Shown: positions 1 to 11,839 of the stretch, piece by piece
Numbering within the stretch: position 1 is the first letter of the stretch
Layout of the letters: each line of letters starts with the position of its first letter
DNA from: Antilocapra americana
Lineage: Eukaryota; Chordata; Mammalia; Artiodactyla; Antilocapridae
Direction: 5' to 3'
Length of the DNA: 64,000 bases
Assembly: GCA_007570785.1 (NCBI GenBank)
Contig: ML664175.1
Span: 10,083,441 to 10,147,440 of the forward strand
Program-made: the position numbers and the translations under genes
The notes under the pieces: model-generated
Told to the model about the DNA's origin: nothing
The model's input: the letters and a program-made list of their open reading frames with translations, nothing else
Databases searched by the model: none

Positions 1-206
1 GTGGTAAAACTTTCCAACCCAGGGATCTAACCGAAGTCTCCTGCATAGGAGGTGGATTCTTTACCATCTGAGCCACAAGGGAAGCCCATGAATATTGGAA
101 TGGATAGCCTATAGCTTCTCCAGTGGCTCTTCCCAACCCAGGAATCAAACTGGGGTCTCCTGCATTGCATGCAGATTCTTTACCAACTGAGCTATCAGGG
201 AAGCCC
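1..206 (-). mobile_element. Dimeric Bov-tA SINE
   Basis: Two tRNA-Glu-like heads read in reverse complement, each ending in the hallmark 'gaagccc' (81-87 and 200-206). Each carries the 'cccaggga/atcaaac' block and the 'gcattgca' block that corresponds to the tRNA-derived region. A short BovA-like linker (88-122) joins them. The element is cut by the window start. The same two-headed arrangement recurs at 54401-54697, so it is a subfamily structure rather than two chance insertions. Non-coding; the frames across it are not genes. Confidence 0.9.
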
Positions 207-587
207 ACAATAAACCTCAATGTTTTATTAACATTTAGGGGTAAAATGTTAGAAGTGTGCTCTTTAGAGTCAGGAACAAGTCAAGAGTACCACTGTCACA
301 GCTTCTCTTAATTCTCTATTGTATACAGACCTAGCCAATGCAACACTTTCTAAAAGATCAAAAATTAGAATGAAGAAAACTGTCATTACTTGCAGGCACT
401 AAGATTATTTACATAGAAAATTGCAAGAAAATTTTTGGACAAATAATTCAAACACATAAAAGAATTCAGCATTCAGGATCCACGTTCAGGGTATAAGAGA
501 AATATATATATATATATATAGTATCTAATTTACAGTAGATACCTAGGCAAAAATCAAACAAAATACATGTAAAACCTGTTTGGAGAA
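207..587. other. No gene seen; AT-rich spacer
   Basis: AT-rich unique-looking sequence between the SINE dimer and the first BovB. The only structure I see is a perfect (AT)n run at 502-520. Confidence 0.6.
502..520. repeat. (AT)n microsatellite
   Basis: Nineteen bases of perfect alternating A/T. It is likely to be length-polymorphic. Confidence 0.9.
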
Positions 588-2255
588 CAAAGATAGACAC
601 AATAAAGGACAGAAATGGTATAGACCTAACAGAAGCAGAAGATATTAAGAAGAGGTGGCAAGAATACACAGAACTATGCAAAAAAGATCTTACTCACCCA
701 GATAACCATGATGGTGTGATCACTCACCTAGAGCCAGACATCTTGGAGTTCAAAGTCAAGTGGGCCTTTGGAAGCATCATGATAAACAAAGCTAGTGGAG
801 GTGATGGGATTCCAGCTAAGCTAATCCAAATGCTAAAAGATGATCTGTTAAAATGCTGCACTCAATATGCCAGCAAATTTGGAAAATGCAGCAGGGGCCA
901 CAGGACTGGAAAAGTTTTCATTCCCATCCCAAAGAAAAGCAATGCCAAAGAATGCTCAAACTACCGCACAATTGCACTCATCTCACACACTAGCAAAGTA
1001 ATGCTCAAAATTCTCCAAGCCAGGCTTCAACAGTAAGTGAACTGTGAACTTCCAGATGTTCAAGCTGGATTTAGAAAAGGCAGAGGAACTAGAGATCAAA
1101 TTGCCAACATCCACTGGCTCATAGAAAAAGCAAGAGAATTCCAGAAAAATATCTTCTTCTGCTTTATTGACTATGCCAAAACCTTTGAAAGTATGGATCA
1201 GGACAAACTGTGGAAAATTCTTAAAGAGATGGGAATACCAGACCACTTACCTGCCACCTGAGAAATCTGTATGCAGGTCAAGAAGCAACAGCTAGAACTG
1301 GACATGGAACAATGGATTGGTTCCAAATTGGGAAAGCAGTACGCCAAGTCTGTATATTGTCACCCTGTTCATTTAACTTAAATGCAGAGTGCATCATGTG
1401 AAATGCCAGGCTGGATGAAGCACAAGCTAGAATCAGATTGCTGGGAGAAATATCAATAACTTCAGATACCCAGATGACATCACCATAATGGCAGAAAGCA
1501 AAGAAGAACTGAACAGCCTCTTGATGAAAGTGAGAGGAGAGTGAAAAAGGTGGCTTAAAACTCAACATTAAAAAATCTAAGATCATGGCATCTGGTCTCA
1601 TCACTTCATGGCAAATAGATATGGAAACAGTGAGAGACTTTATTTTCTTGGGCTCCAAGATCACTCCAGATGGTGACTGCAGTCATGAAATCAAAAGATG
1701 CTTGAGACTTGGAAGGAATGCTATGACTAACCTAGACAGCATATTAAGCAGAGACATTACTTTGGCAACAAAGATCTATCTAGTGAAAGCTATGGTTTTT
1801 CCAGTAGTCATGTATGGATGCAAGAGTTGGACTATAAATAAAGCTGAGCGCTGAAGAATTGATGCTTTTGAACTGTGATTTTGGAGAAGACTCTTGGACT
1901 TGGTCTTGGAGACTCCCTTGGACAGCAAGGAGACCAAACCAATCAGTCCTAAAGGAAATCAGTCCTGAATATTCACTGGAAGGACTGATGCTGAAGCTGA
2001 AACTGCAGTACTTTGGCCATCCAATGCAAAGAACTGACTCATTGGAAAAGACCCTGATGCTGGGAAAGACTGGGAAAAACTGAAGGCAGGAGAAGGGGAC
2101 AACAGAGGATGAGATGGTTGGATGGCATCACTGACTCGATGGACATGAATCTGAGCAAGCTCCAGGAGTTGGAGATAGACAGGGAAGCCTGGTATGCTAA
2201 AGTCCATGGGGTCTCAGAGAGTTGGACACGACTGAGTGACTGAATTGAACCAAAC
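588..2255 (+). mobile_element. BovB LINE (RTE clade), 5'-truncated
   Basis: The copy starts inside the linker before the reverse-transcriptase domain and runs to the typical BovB 3' end near 2255 ('gacacgactgagtgact'). Translated fragments at 716-1036, 1037-1261, 1585-1854 and 1859-2083 follow the BovB ORF2 order: thumb-side linker, RT fingers/palm, C-terminal region. They lie in different frames with in-frame stops, for example at 1036 and 1261. The RT catalytic motif reads YPDD at 1467-1478 instead of YADD. This is a dead copy. BovB is established as a horizontally transferred RTE element expanded in ruminants. Confidence 0.93.
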
Positions 2256-3985
2256 AAAACATCACGTAAAAGATGCACTGGAGAAATGAGACACTGAGGG
2301 ATTAACAGATATAACTGTTACTAGTTCCCAGCATAAGTTTATAATGGATCTATGAATCATTATAACTCTATTCAGAATCCCAAAAAGATTTTTCAAGGAA
2401 TTTAATAAACCTGTCTGAAGTTCATAAGTCCAGAAGTTCATCTGGAAGATTAAAGAGATAAAACTAAGAAAGAAACTTTTCAAAACAGAAAGCTAAGTAA
2501 GGCCTGGAATCTTGCCCTATGAGGCTAATTATAAGGCTATAACTATTTAAGCAGAGTGGTATTGGTACAAGGATATAAAAATAGGCAAAGGAACAAAATA
2601 AGTTGATACTGACATACACATATATGGAAACTTGGTATGGGACAAAGATAGCTGTACAAGTCAGCAGGGAGCCGCAACCATTAGATAAATGGTGCTAAGA
2701 CAACTGGCCATGGCCAGTATATATACAAGGGGAAAAAATAAAAATCTTCACCTCATGTCAAAACAAAAACGTATTCCACATGGATTAAAAACTTATATGT
2801 ATGGAGGAAATCATAAAAGTTAGAAAGTATAGGAGAATATCTTCATTACATTTATTTGCGTTTCTTAAGCATAACATCAAAACACAAATGACAACAATGA
2901 GAATTTGAACACGTTCAAATACAAAAATTCCATTAGACAAAAAAGATAACATGAACAGTTAAAACGCAAGTCACAGACTAGAAGAAGTTATTTAGAATAC
3001 ATATTACTGGGCATAGTAATAGTACCAGAATCTAAAAAGACGCCTATCAATCAATAAGGAAAAACATGTAATATGGTAGAAAAACTGTCAAAGGTTATTA
3101 GAGGGAACTAAACAGCCAAAAAAACAAGAAAAAAAAAAACCTGAAACCATAATGAGGTACTATTCACATTTACCAGACTGGCAATATTTTAGAAGTCTGA
3201 GAAACCCAAGTGTTGGTAAGAATATGGAAAAAAAGGTGAGGTACTTTAAAAAGTAGTTGGCAAGCACAGACCCTAGGACCTAGCAATTCAACTTGTGGGA
3301 ATATACCCTAAAATATTCACATCAATGTGCCCAAGGTGGCATGAAACAAAGTGTTAACCTGTAGCATTGTTTTTAAGAGCAAAAAAACTGGGAAAACCTA
3401 AATTTCAAAAATAGAATTGCAGATAAATAAATGGTACCAGAGTCACACAAATGAAATACTAAATACATATGTACTAAATTATATAAAAACCAGACAGAAA
3501 GGATACATGCTAATTTCAGTATAGTGATTACCTTTGGACAGAGAACAACAGAACTGGGCAGTAGGGGCATGGTGGAAGTCTATCTCTTAAGCTGAAACAA
3601 AACAAAAACCCCTAAAGCCATTATGGCAAGATGTCAACATCAGTTAAATCTGTTAAAAACAATGAGCCTGGCGCATATGTGCAGTCTGATAAGAAATGAT
3701 TTCCAGAGTATACTGTTAAGGAAAAAAGTAAGCTGCAGAAGAATATTGAGAGTGGATTGCCATGTGTGTAAAAGCTAAAAGGGAGAATCAGCTTGTTTGT
3801 TTTTAATGTTTCTGAATGATATACATAAACTGCCAACACCCATAGCCTATGTAGGGAGCAAACAGGAAAACTGGAGTCAGTAGTAGGAAAGTGACTCACT
3901 TTATATACCTTTTTCTACTATTGGGCTGCTTTTATCACTTGCATATATTTTCTCAAAAGTAAAAAACTAAAGCAAAAAAAAGAGC
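2256..3985 (+). mobile_element. Ancient L1 (L1M type), ORF2 3' half and 3' UTR
   Basis: Highly diverged text still follows the L1 ORF2 order. About 2370-2470 matches the segment before 'gagcccgaatagcc'. About 2550-2720 matches the 'ggtattggtaca...aatggtgc' block. About 2770-3000 matches the 'tggattaaa' block. About 3160-3400 matches the region ending in the 'agcaattc...gggaatatacccta' signature. The stretch after 3600 is probably the L1 3' UTR, but this is weaker. No open ORF2 remains. Confidence 0.7.
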
Positions 3986-5213
3986 TTAATTAATTACAAT
4001 GATTCCTACCCCAATAATGCTCTTAAAGTCAAAATTAGTGTTCTGAGGACTTTTTTGCATAAAAATATAAGTGTATTCTTATGTTTGCCATCTTCCCAAC
4101 TGACCGATTTTTCTGAAGAGTTCTTGATGATAAGTTCCTTATGATCAGTCACACAGAAATATACACCCTGCCTTCTGCATCTGCTTTAACTGTGCATCTA
4201 TTTATATGAGATGACGGAAACTTTCCCTAATAAATCTTTCCATTTCCCCTGCTAAGGAACTGAGTGCTGACTAAATAGTTGATGACACATGGGAGTTATT
4301 CCTACATTTTCCGCACACAGAAGACAAATCAACGCGATGCTGACTTTGCCTGCTATAAACACTAACAGCTTAGGGACATGTCAGAAAGATGGAGAATGGG
4401 GGTGATGTGTAATGAATCCACAGTTCTAGACTTTCCAACCAGAGCCAGCCTGAGGCAATCAGAGCAAAAGCAGGATTTGTAGTTCCTAACCTCAGATGTT
4501 TTATTTCCATTAGCTAATTTTCAATCAAGAGAGTGTGACACTGCCAGATCTAGAATTCAACTACTTCAAACACTGACCTTTCCTTTTGTGTTTTACATTG
4601 AGTTTTAAAAGCACTAGGTTGTTTAAAAGCTAATTACATAAGTAGTGATTTTCAAACCTTTTTGTGTAGGATCACTGTAGGAAGCAAAACAACCCAAAAC
4701 AACTGATTCACACTGTCTCCTGTTGCCCCAAGCTCGACCCCTAGGGCCCTGTGCCCCAGTTGATGAAGAGTTCAAGGATCTGGTTTTTACCATTTTACAG
4801 GTGTCAAGCAGGCAGGAGAGAGACTCAGGGTAATAGGGGAAAGGAGGAGAGAGGATCACAGTCAGTCATCTTTTTTTGATGTCTTTTCGTTTCACAACTT
4901 CTTCCTTCCCATGCCTGATGGTGCACTCCCTCGCCTGGTTTCAGAGCCAAAAGACAGGTCAACTTCACTGCTTCTTATCCAAGTTGGCAGAGGTTGTGGC
5001 AGCAGGGTGGTAACTCTGCCCGATGTTCTCAAGCTACAGCTGGGACATGTCCAACAGCAAAGTCACTCAGTAAACAGTTCTCTATTTTCTCTTCTCCTTG
5101 AGTTGGCTGGAGTATCTCTAGGTCCTAGTATCACCCACTCTTTAATTCAAGACAAGTCTACAGACCAGAAACTTCACAGATCACCCTGTCTTAAACAATC
5201 TTTTACAAATATC
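3986..5213. other. No recognised gene or repeat
   Basis: About 1.2 kb of ordinary-composition sequence. The frames at 4623-4859 (-) and 4911-5222 (+) are short, lack recognisable domains and are not supported by splice or promoter signals, so I do not call them genes. Confidence 0.5.
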
Positions 5214-5574
5214 ATATACTAACGCATATATGTGGAATCTAGAAAAATGGTATAGATGACCTTATTTGCAAACCAGAAATAGATAATATGTAGATACTAA
5301 GGGAAGGGGGGATGGGAGGAATTGAGAGATTAGGATTGACACATGTACACGTTGACACATATTGATATTACATATAAAACAGATGATGAGAACATACCGT
5401 ATAGCACAATGAACTGTACTTAATGCACTGGGGTGACCTGAATAAGAAGGAAGTCCAAAAGTGATGGGATGTATGTATATATATATGGCCTGATTCATTT
5501 TGCTGTACAGTAGAAACCAATGCACCACTGTAAAGCAATTATACTCCAATAAAAACTAATTTTAAAAGAAAAAC
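5214..5574 (+). mobile_element. Artiodactyl L1 3' end
   Basis: It begins with the 'catatatgtggaatctag' block and continues through 'gcaaaccagaaatag', a G-rich 'gggaaggggggatggga' stretch and 'cactgtaaagcaattatac'. It ends in the 'tccaataaaaactaatttt' A-rich tail. This is the standard 3' UTR of cetartiodactyl L1 elements. Confidence 0.85.
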
Positions 5575-5944
5575 AAAAAACAATCAAAAGCACCCCTAGT
5601 TTTTTGCTAGTTACAAAATACCATCTACAAAATCACTGATATACTGCATTACCTCAGTTTCAAGCTCTATAGACGTCTTTTCAATGTTTTTGGTTTTTCT
5701 ATCTTTAGTAATATTCTTGTACATCACTCAGTTCAATATTCAAGAACCTTGTTAAATAACTATTTTATGCTTAGCTTTGTCCTGGATATTGGGTAGGGGA
5801 GATTAACAAATTTTTAAAGTTTACAAACTAATTGGACAGAAAAAAGCCAATATGAAACAAGTAATAACTCAAGACAAAATATCTTTAAACACCAAAAGCA
5901 AGGGGTAAATATCAGGAACGTGGAGAAGTTAGGAAAAGCTTTAA
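5575..5944. other. No recognised feature
   Basis: AT-rich spacer between two L1 tails. Nothing coding was seen. Confidence 0.5.
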
Positions 5945-5955
5945 GAAAAATGTTG

Positions 5956-6224
5956 TATAGAACAGACTCGTGGACTCTGTGGAAGAGGGCAGGGATGGGA
6001 TGATATGAGAGAATGGCATTGAAACATGTTAATTATCATATGTGAAATCAATCGCCAGCCCAGGGTTGATGCTCTGCGCTGGTGCACCGAGACAACCCAG
6101 GGGGAGGGAATCGGGAGGGAGGAGGGAGGGGGGTTCTGGAGGGGGAGCATATGTATACCCATGGCGGTTTCATGTCAATGTATGGCTAAACCAACACAAT
6201 AAAGTAAAGAAAATTTTAAAAAAG
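5956..6224 (+). mobile_element. Younger ruminant L1 3' UTR insertion with TSD
   Basis: The L1 3' UTR text ('gaacagactcgtggactc', 'catgtcaatgtatggc', 'acacaataaagta') is flanked by a perfect 11-base target-site duplication, gaaaaatgttg, at 5945-5955 and 6225-6235. It is severely 5'-truncated (269 bases) and carries no coding sequence. Confidence 0.9.
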
Positions 6225-6275
6225 GAAAAATGTTGGACTGGAGCTGGATTTTTAATGAAGGGTGAAGTGTTGGAA

Positions 6276-6486
6276 GGGCTTCCTAGGTGGCGCTAGTGGT
6301 AAAGAACATAAGAGACGCAGCTGGTTCGATCCCTGAGTGGAGAAAATCCCCTGGAGGAGGGCATGGTAACCCACTCCAGTACTCTCACCTGGAGAATCTC
6401 ATGGACAGAGAAGCCTGAAGGGCTATAGTCCATGGGATCTCAAACAGTCGGACACAAATGAAGCGACTTAGCATGCACACACGCAG
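6276..6486 (+). mobile_element. Bov-tA SINE
   Basis: The tRNA-Glu-like head 'gggcttcctaggtggcgc' is followed by the BovA body ('cccctggaggagggcatgg', 'cccactccagta') and the end 'gaagcgacttagcatgca'. The flanks show a rough duplication of 'gttggaag/gttgggaag'. Confidence 0.93.
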
Positions 6487-6689
6487 AAGGGGTTGGGAAG
6501 AGCTTTGTAGGTGTGACAAGATGGTCAAAACCTCAGAGACTGGTCTCAGCAGAGCAGATTGTGGAACTGTCAGAGACACCCTAATGAAGCAACTCTGATA
6601 CTGAGAAGGCAGGTAAATAAACAAACAAAACCAAGAGGCAGAGACTGATTAATAATTTAGCTAAGAATTACTTATCTTGCTACATATAG

Positions 6690-6870
6690 ACTCCTAGAGA
6701 TTAAAGGGATCTCATGAATCATGTCACCCATCTTCTGCCTTCATTTTACAGATAAGAACATTGGGGATTAGAGCAGTAAAGCGATTTCACCATATCAGGT
6801 AACAAATTGGTGTCAGAGCGGAAATTCAACTTCTGGGCTTCTGATACCCAACACATCACACTACTTCAAA
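6690..6870 (-). mobile_element. MIR SINE remnant
   Basis: The reverse-complement MIR order is visible: 'cattttacagataag', 'attgggga...gagca', 'tcaggtaacaaattgg', 'gcggaaattcaa'. It is diverged but colinear. Confidence 0.65.
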
Positions 6871-7349
6871 TCATCACTCTGTTATGTACAGATGACTCAA
6901 GGCCAGTTGGGGCCAGTGACATATCAACAGTAACAATATGATAAGCACCAAAACAGAGAAATAAAAAAGTGATAAGCTCATTTTGTACACAGATATGCAG
7001 AGTATTTCTAAATTTTTCTTTTCTTGAATTGCAGTATTTATTGCATCATGTTTCATCTCCTCTGACTGACATTCAGTCTTCCGTAACATGCCCTGCCTGG
7101 CCTTTCTGACCTTATTTCCAAACCCTACACCTCTACAGCCTCCATTCCAGCAAACATAAGATAATTTACAGTCACCATCTTTCACCAGGCTCATTCTCAC
7201 CTCTGACCTATTGCTCCTTTCCCCCTTCTCTATGTTTTTTTCCCCTTTTCAACACTGACAGAAAACCTAGGTTTCATTGACATAAAATCCTAAGATCTTC
7301 AGCTACCTCAAGTCTTCTCTACACTGTCATTTAATTCAATGCAATCCGA

Positions 7350-7975
7350 CTTATTTCAATACAGTTTTATGAAGAACCTGCTGACTCCCAGGCACTCTTA
7401 TTGGGCACTCATGATTCCAAAATTAGTAAGGTATTGTCTGCCCTCAAGGTGCTAAGAGTCTAGAAGAGGAATGCAGACTTTAGAGCAAACCACTACCACC
7501 TAGAATCTTAACAACAGGTTGTTGTTGTTACTTAGTTGATAAAAAGAGAGCACAACAGAGGATGGAAAAGGAAGAGATCTCATGAAGAGACTGATACCTG
7601 AGTTAAGTTAATGGATGAGTGGAAGTTGATCAGATCTAACTGGAGGAAAGGGCTATTTCTAAGTAGAGAAGATAGGATATGGAATCCATATTATTTGGTA
7701 ACTTTCATTTTGTTTTGCTCATTAAGCCAGGTTTGGGTGTGGTACCAGGATTTGGTGTGCTTTTGAAGCTGTGTACAAATAGAAGAGAAAGGGAAGATAA
7801 CACAACAGAAGTAGTCAGAGGCTCCTCACTAGGTTACAGAGGCTGGACAGCATCCTGTAGATCATGAAGAGCTACTGAAGAAATTTTAAGTGGATGTTTC
7901 AATGGAATGTGGGTCCCACCTTACATTGAAGCAATCAGGTAAAGCTAAATGAAGAACACTTCCAGAGACAGACTT
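7350..7975 (-). mobile_element. L2 LINE remnant
   Basis: Colinear with the reverse complement of the L2 3' region. The 'ccaggcactc...gccctcaaggtgctaagagtctag' block (7388-7465) is followed by the more internal block with 'gagctactgaagaaattttaag' (7866-7890). No ORF persists. Confidence 0.6.
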
Positions 7976-8089
7976 TGAGGAATGGGTAACATTTCAACAG
8001 GCTGAAATGGAAGTCATTACATCATTACTAGAAATAGCAAAGTGGCTATTTAAGTGTTACCTGGTTGCTCCGGGTATGTTAATTTTTTC
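7976..8089. other. No recognised feature
   Basis: Short spacer between two L2-like pieces lying in opposite orientation. Confidence 0.4.
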
Positions 8090-8215
8090 TCCTGAGATGT
8101 GTTACTTAAATTCTTCAAGGATAGGAATTATTTTCAAATAGCCTTTTAATAGCTTCAAGTAGCTAACACAGCTCTAGATACACAGTGGGCATCTGGTCAA
8201 CTATCAATGACTTTT
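8090..8215 (+). mobile_element. L2 3' end remnant (probable)
   Basis: It resembles the L2 terminus: 'ttcttcaaggataggaat', 'gctctagatacacagtgggc', then 'actatcaatgac'. It is short and diverged. Confidence 0.45.
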
Positions 8216-8226
8216 TGGGATATGGC

Positions 8227-8264
8227 AAAAAAAAAAAAAAAAGAAGAAGAAAAAGAAAAGAAAA
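8227..8264. repeat. A-rich / (GAA)n tract
   Basis: A poly-A run grades into GAA and AAAAG units. It may be the decayed tail of a retroposon, but I cannot assign one. Confidence 0.8.
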
Positions 8265-8266
8265 CT

Positions 8267-9059
8267 CCTCATATTTGTTCATGGCAGCAGCTTGTTTTTA
8301 TTCCTAAATCTGTTGCTAAGAATGAAAATGCATAAGGTTTTATAAATCCACATTTGAATGAAGATGGTGTGTATAATTGGAAGCTTATGGTTGTCTAATA
8401 AAGGACAGAAGATTCCAATTAAAGCCAAAATTCCATCTCTAAGCATCTTTCCTCATTGTGTGGGCATCCCAACTGCTAAGTTTGTTTAATAGATCAAATT
8501 AAATGGATGACTACTTTTGAAGGGCATGTTGGGGACTTGGGACTTAGCTTTGCTTTGGTGCATGTTTCCCTAAGCTCCCTACTGACAGGAGTATTCAATC
8601 TTATTATCAGAAAGTCAAACCTCTTTCAGATACTGGGGAGAGAAATAATATGATATAAATGCTTCACGAAAGACTATATATATAGGTTATTGATTTTTTT
8701 CTTAAGAAGAAACAAAGGGTATTCACTTGGTTTCACCAATTCACTTTCCCTGCTCCAAAGCTGATCAAACTATGAAAAATTCCCTGCCAAAAAAATTTTA
8801 AGTGCAAAGGAATTTTTGTTCCATAAAGATAAATGACTTTTTATGTGTCCAACAGCACTCATATTGCATTACATATGTTATTTTTAACTCGTAAGTGGTG
8901 AAATGCTGTCATGCAGAGATGATATTCAATATAGTTAACAATGGTACAGCATGTACACCAGCCATTCAGAATGGACCCCTGAGCTATCTGGATGGATGCC
9001 AGCTGGTTCATCCAACCTGCACATACAGACTACATCTAAGTTCTGCTGTAGTGGACTGT
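8267..9059. other. No recognised feature
   Basis: Unique-looking AT-rich sequence. No convincing ORF or repeat was recognised. Confidence 0.45.
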
Positions 9060-9645
9060 TAGGCTGCTTTTGTCCATACATTTCCCATCTGGTAATAGCC
9101 ACATGTTTTCTTCTGGAGAAGTGCCCTACCCTATTCCAAGTAGCTCTTGAAGGAAACGACCATCATGTGACACCATCTTTCCATGGCTACAAGGCTGGAA
9201 CATGTGATCCATATTTAGTCAGTCAAAGTAGTCCATTCTTTCACCACAATAACTGATTGAGAAATGGGTGCATGACTCCAAGCATAGTCCTCCCCATAAC
9301 TTTTCCTCTAGAGTTGATTGAGAAGATTTCTCCTACTTCTAAGATTGCTAAACTTGAAGAATGAGAACCCAAGGCAGCCGGAGGCCATGTTGCCTTCATA
9401 GAGAAATCCTACTGAAGAATGGAGCCAGAAAGAAATAAGTAAACTTGAGAGATAAAGAGACAGAGTCCTGACAATATTGTTTGAACCTCTGGAAACAGCC
9501 ATGCCTTATAGCTAGATACAATCTGCTGGACTTCCCATTTACTCAAAGAAATGTCTTCTTTCTTCCTTCCTCTCTTCTTTTTTTCTTAAACTAATTTGAG
9601 TTGAATTTCTGACCCTTATATTCAAATAGAACTGAGTAATAATTA
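9060..9645 (+). mobile_element. Ancient LTR-like interspersed repeat
   Basis: The sequence follows a common mammalian repeat order: 'gaaacgaccatcatgtgac', 'atggctacaaggctgg', 'tcagtcaaagtagtccat', 'agagttgattga', 'ggaggccatgttgcc', 'gagtcctgacaatattgtt', then 'ctaatttgagttgaattt'. I believe it belongs to the ERVL-MaLR/LTR class but cannot name the subfamily. The 101-residue frame at 8951-9256 overlaps it and is not a gene. Confidence 0.45.
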
Positions 9646-9910
9646 TGCCCACATAACATAACTCTATATAGTTTCCATTACACAACGCTGATGAAATCTT
9701 GGACTTAATTGAAAACTCTGCTTTTCATTAGATTGTTCTAAGGCTCCAAACCAATACATTACGTAACTAGAAGCCATTATGGGTCCTTAATAAAGGGAAT
9801 AACAAAATAAAGATGGTGTTCTAGAAAAGTTTGCCTGACAAGAGATGTGTGGAAATAATCAAAACAACATATGTTCATACATGTATTCAGGAATATATAT
9901 ATCCATATAT
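9646..9910. other. No recognised feature
   Basis: AT-rich spacer of about 265 bases. Confidence 0.4.
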
Positions 9911-9918
9911 ATGCTTAT

Positions 9919-10127
9919 GTGCTTAGTCACACAGTTGTGTCCAACTCTTTGCAACCCCATGGACTGCAGCCCACCAGGCTCCTCTGTCCATGGGGTTTTT
10001 CAGATAAGAATACTGGAATGGGCTGCCATTTTCTCCTTCAAGCAATCTTCCTGAACTAGGGATTGAACCCTCGTCTCTTGCATCTCCTACATTGCAGGCA
10101 GTGTACGCTGAACCATCAGGGAAGCCC
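9919..10127 (-). mobile_element. Bov-tA SINE
   Basis: In reverse complement: 'ttagtcacacagttgtgtcc', 'catggactgcagccca', 'gattgaaccctcgtctc', ending 'atcagggaagccc'. Imperfect TSDs flank it (atgcttat at 9911-9918 and atgtttat at 10132-10139). Three overlapping short frames across it are SINE shadows. Confidence 0.93.
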
Positions 10128-10309
10128 ATAGATGTTTATATAGTCTCCTTAATTTTCAAAGGTGCCAGATACCACTCTTTTGGTGTTAAAACAATTGAAA
10201 AGAATTACTATTGCCTATACCTTAAGAATGTTTGAAAATTATTGTATATACTCTGCCTTTAACTATTTAGAACACTAAATCATAGATTTACATCATCCAT
10301 TTATCTGAT

Positions 10310-10650
10310 AAGCATACAATAGAAAATTGTTATGTGCAAGTAACTGTTAGAGGCTCTATGGCTAAAAAGATGAATTAGACAATTTCTCTGCCCTCCAGGA
10401 ATTCACATTCTGGTGAGAGAAGCAGAAGTGTAAACAGATAAACAGTGTTAAGAGTCAGCAGGACTGGAAGCCTTCCTTTCGCAGGAGGTCTCTTCCTCAG
10501 AGGCACTTTTAGCCTAGAGCTGAATGCAATGAACAGGGTAGGTGCACACATCTCCATAAAAGCAGCTCCTAAGTATTCCAGGCAAAGGTGCTCAGGGAAT
10601 CAAGTAGTCCTGGATTTTCTGGCATTTCAGGCACAACTCACAACTGCTTT
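10310..10650 (-). mobile_element. L2 LINE remnant
   Basis: Reverse-complement L2 3' order: 'tagaggctctatggct', 'ctctgccctccaggaatt', 'gtaaacagataaac', then 'ctgaatgcaatga' and 'agtattccaggcaaagg'. Confidence 0.6.
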
Positions 10651-11374
10651 GGTCTTTTTTATGTAAAGAACTTTCTGAAGGGAAAAATAAAGAATTAAGG
10701 AGCCCATGGTTGATGAATGTAGTCTTAATTCCTTTTACAAGGCCAGATATAATCTTCAGGAAGCTACTTTTTTTTTGGTTCATATTCCAAACTGCAAATT
10801 AAATTTAAGTTTTTAAGTTTAATTATGAACAAAATTCTTGAGAGTACAGAGAGGGGAGGCTCTAAATTTACATTTTCAGTCATTGTGAAGTCCCTGTTTA
10901 TTTGGAGCCACTCCTTCCTTAAATAAGTACAGCAGCTAGGTCTTCAGAGTGGATTTTGTTACAAGAAATTCCTGCAGGCTGTCTCATTTTCCTGTTCTTC
11001 ACAGGAATTTCACAATCACTTAACCCATAGCTGGAATTCACTTACAAATTCTTAAGAGCTAGAGGCTAAGATGATACTGACAACAATTTCATTCACCTTA
11101 TTTTCTTATTCTAGTTCCTGCATCTTTCTGTGAGTGTTGTTTGGCTTCAGTGGATTACTGGTGTGTTTGAAAAAGAGAAAAAAAAATAAGCCCTTTCATT
11201 CATTTTCCCTTCCTATTCTAACTGGCTTTTTAATTAAATGTAGTCCAAAACAGTCTTTTTTTTTTTTTTTTTGGTGCTCCTAAGGTGATATGGGGAAAAT
11301 AAAATATTTTTGTGTCAGTTTATTTATTATAAGGGATTTAGCACTTGACTTCTAAATTAAATCATCTGGGGACT
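10651..11374. other. No recognised gene; T17 tract
   Basis: Unique-looking sequence with a T17 run at 11256-11272. Nothing coding was seen. Confidence 0.5.
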
Positions 11375-11490
11375 AGAAAACTCTTTAAAATTTATCTGGT
11401 CCAATTACTCATTCTACAGATACTCAGAGAGGGTAAATTACTTGTCCAATTGACAGAGTCAGTAGGGGACAAAGCCAAAACTACAGGCCA
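11375..11490 (-). mobile_element. MIR SINE remnant
   Basis: A reverse-complement MIR core is visible as 'ttctacagatactcagagag', 'taaattacttgtcca' and 'gtaggggacaaagcc'. Confidence 0.55.
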
Positions 11491-11839
11491 GGTCTCAGCA
11501 AAGTTTTCAGTATCGCTGATAAAAGGGGCCTGCTCATTTCTCATAATAGTTATCACAAATCTTCACCAGTGTTTTCATAAACCTTAAACTACTACTCTCA
11601 CCCTATCAATCTAGCCCTTACTTCACAGAAAACTAAAAGCCAACAAGCATGACTCCAGTTCTACTTTTAACTTCTTCATATCTCACCTCAAAGTAACATC
11701 ATCATTACTGTTTCAAGGGTAATCCTGCCATTTGTTATCTGTATCATATTGAGTCTCATCTCCTTTGAGACTTTTTTTCTGTTAATTATTTTTTCTCCTG
11801 TGTATGACAACCCTATCTCCATTATCCCCTTCTTTTTAG
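11491..11839. other. No recognised feature
   Basis: Pyrimidine-rich spacer before the L2 coding remnant. It may belong to the same L2, but I cannot align it. Confidence 0.4.

Noticed and set aside
81..206. tRNA gene
   Set aside because: The tRNA-like parts belong to SINEs: they are fused to BovA sequence, diverged and lack a complete cloverleaf.
4911..5222. 103-codon plus ORF as a host exon
   Set aside because: No recognisable domain, no flanking splice sites that I can support, and its end runs into an L1 tail.
9845..10129. Overlapping frames on both strands
   Set aside because: All fall across a Bov-tA SINE, whose frames recur at every copy.
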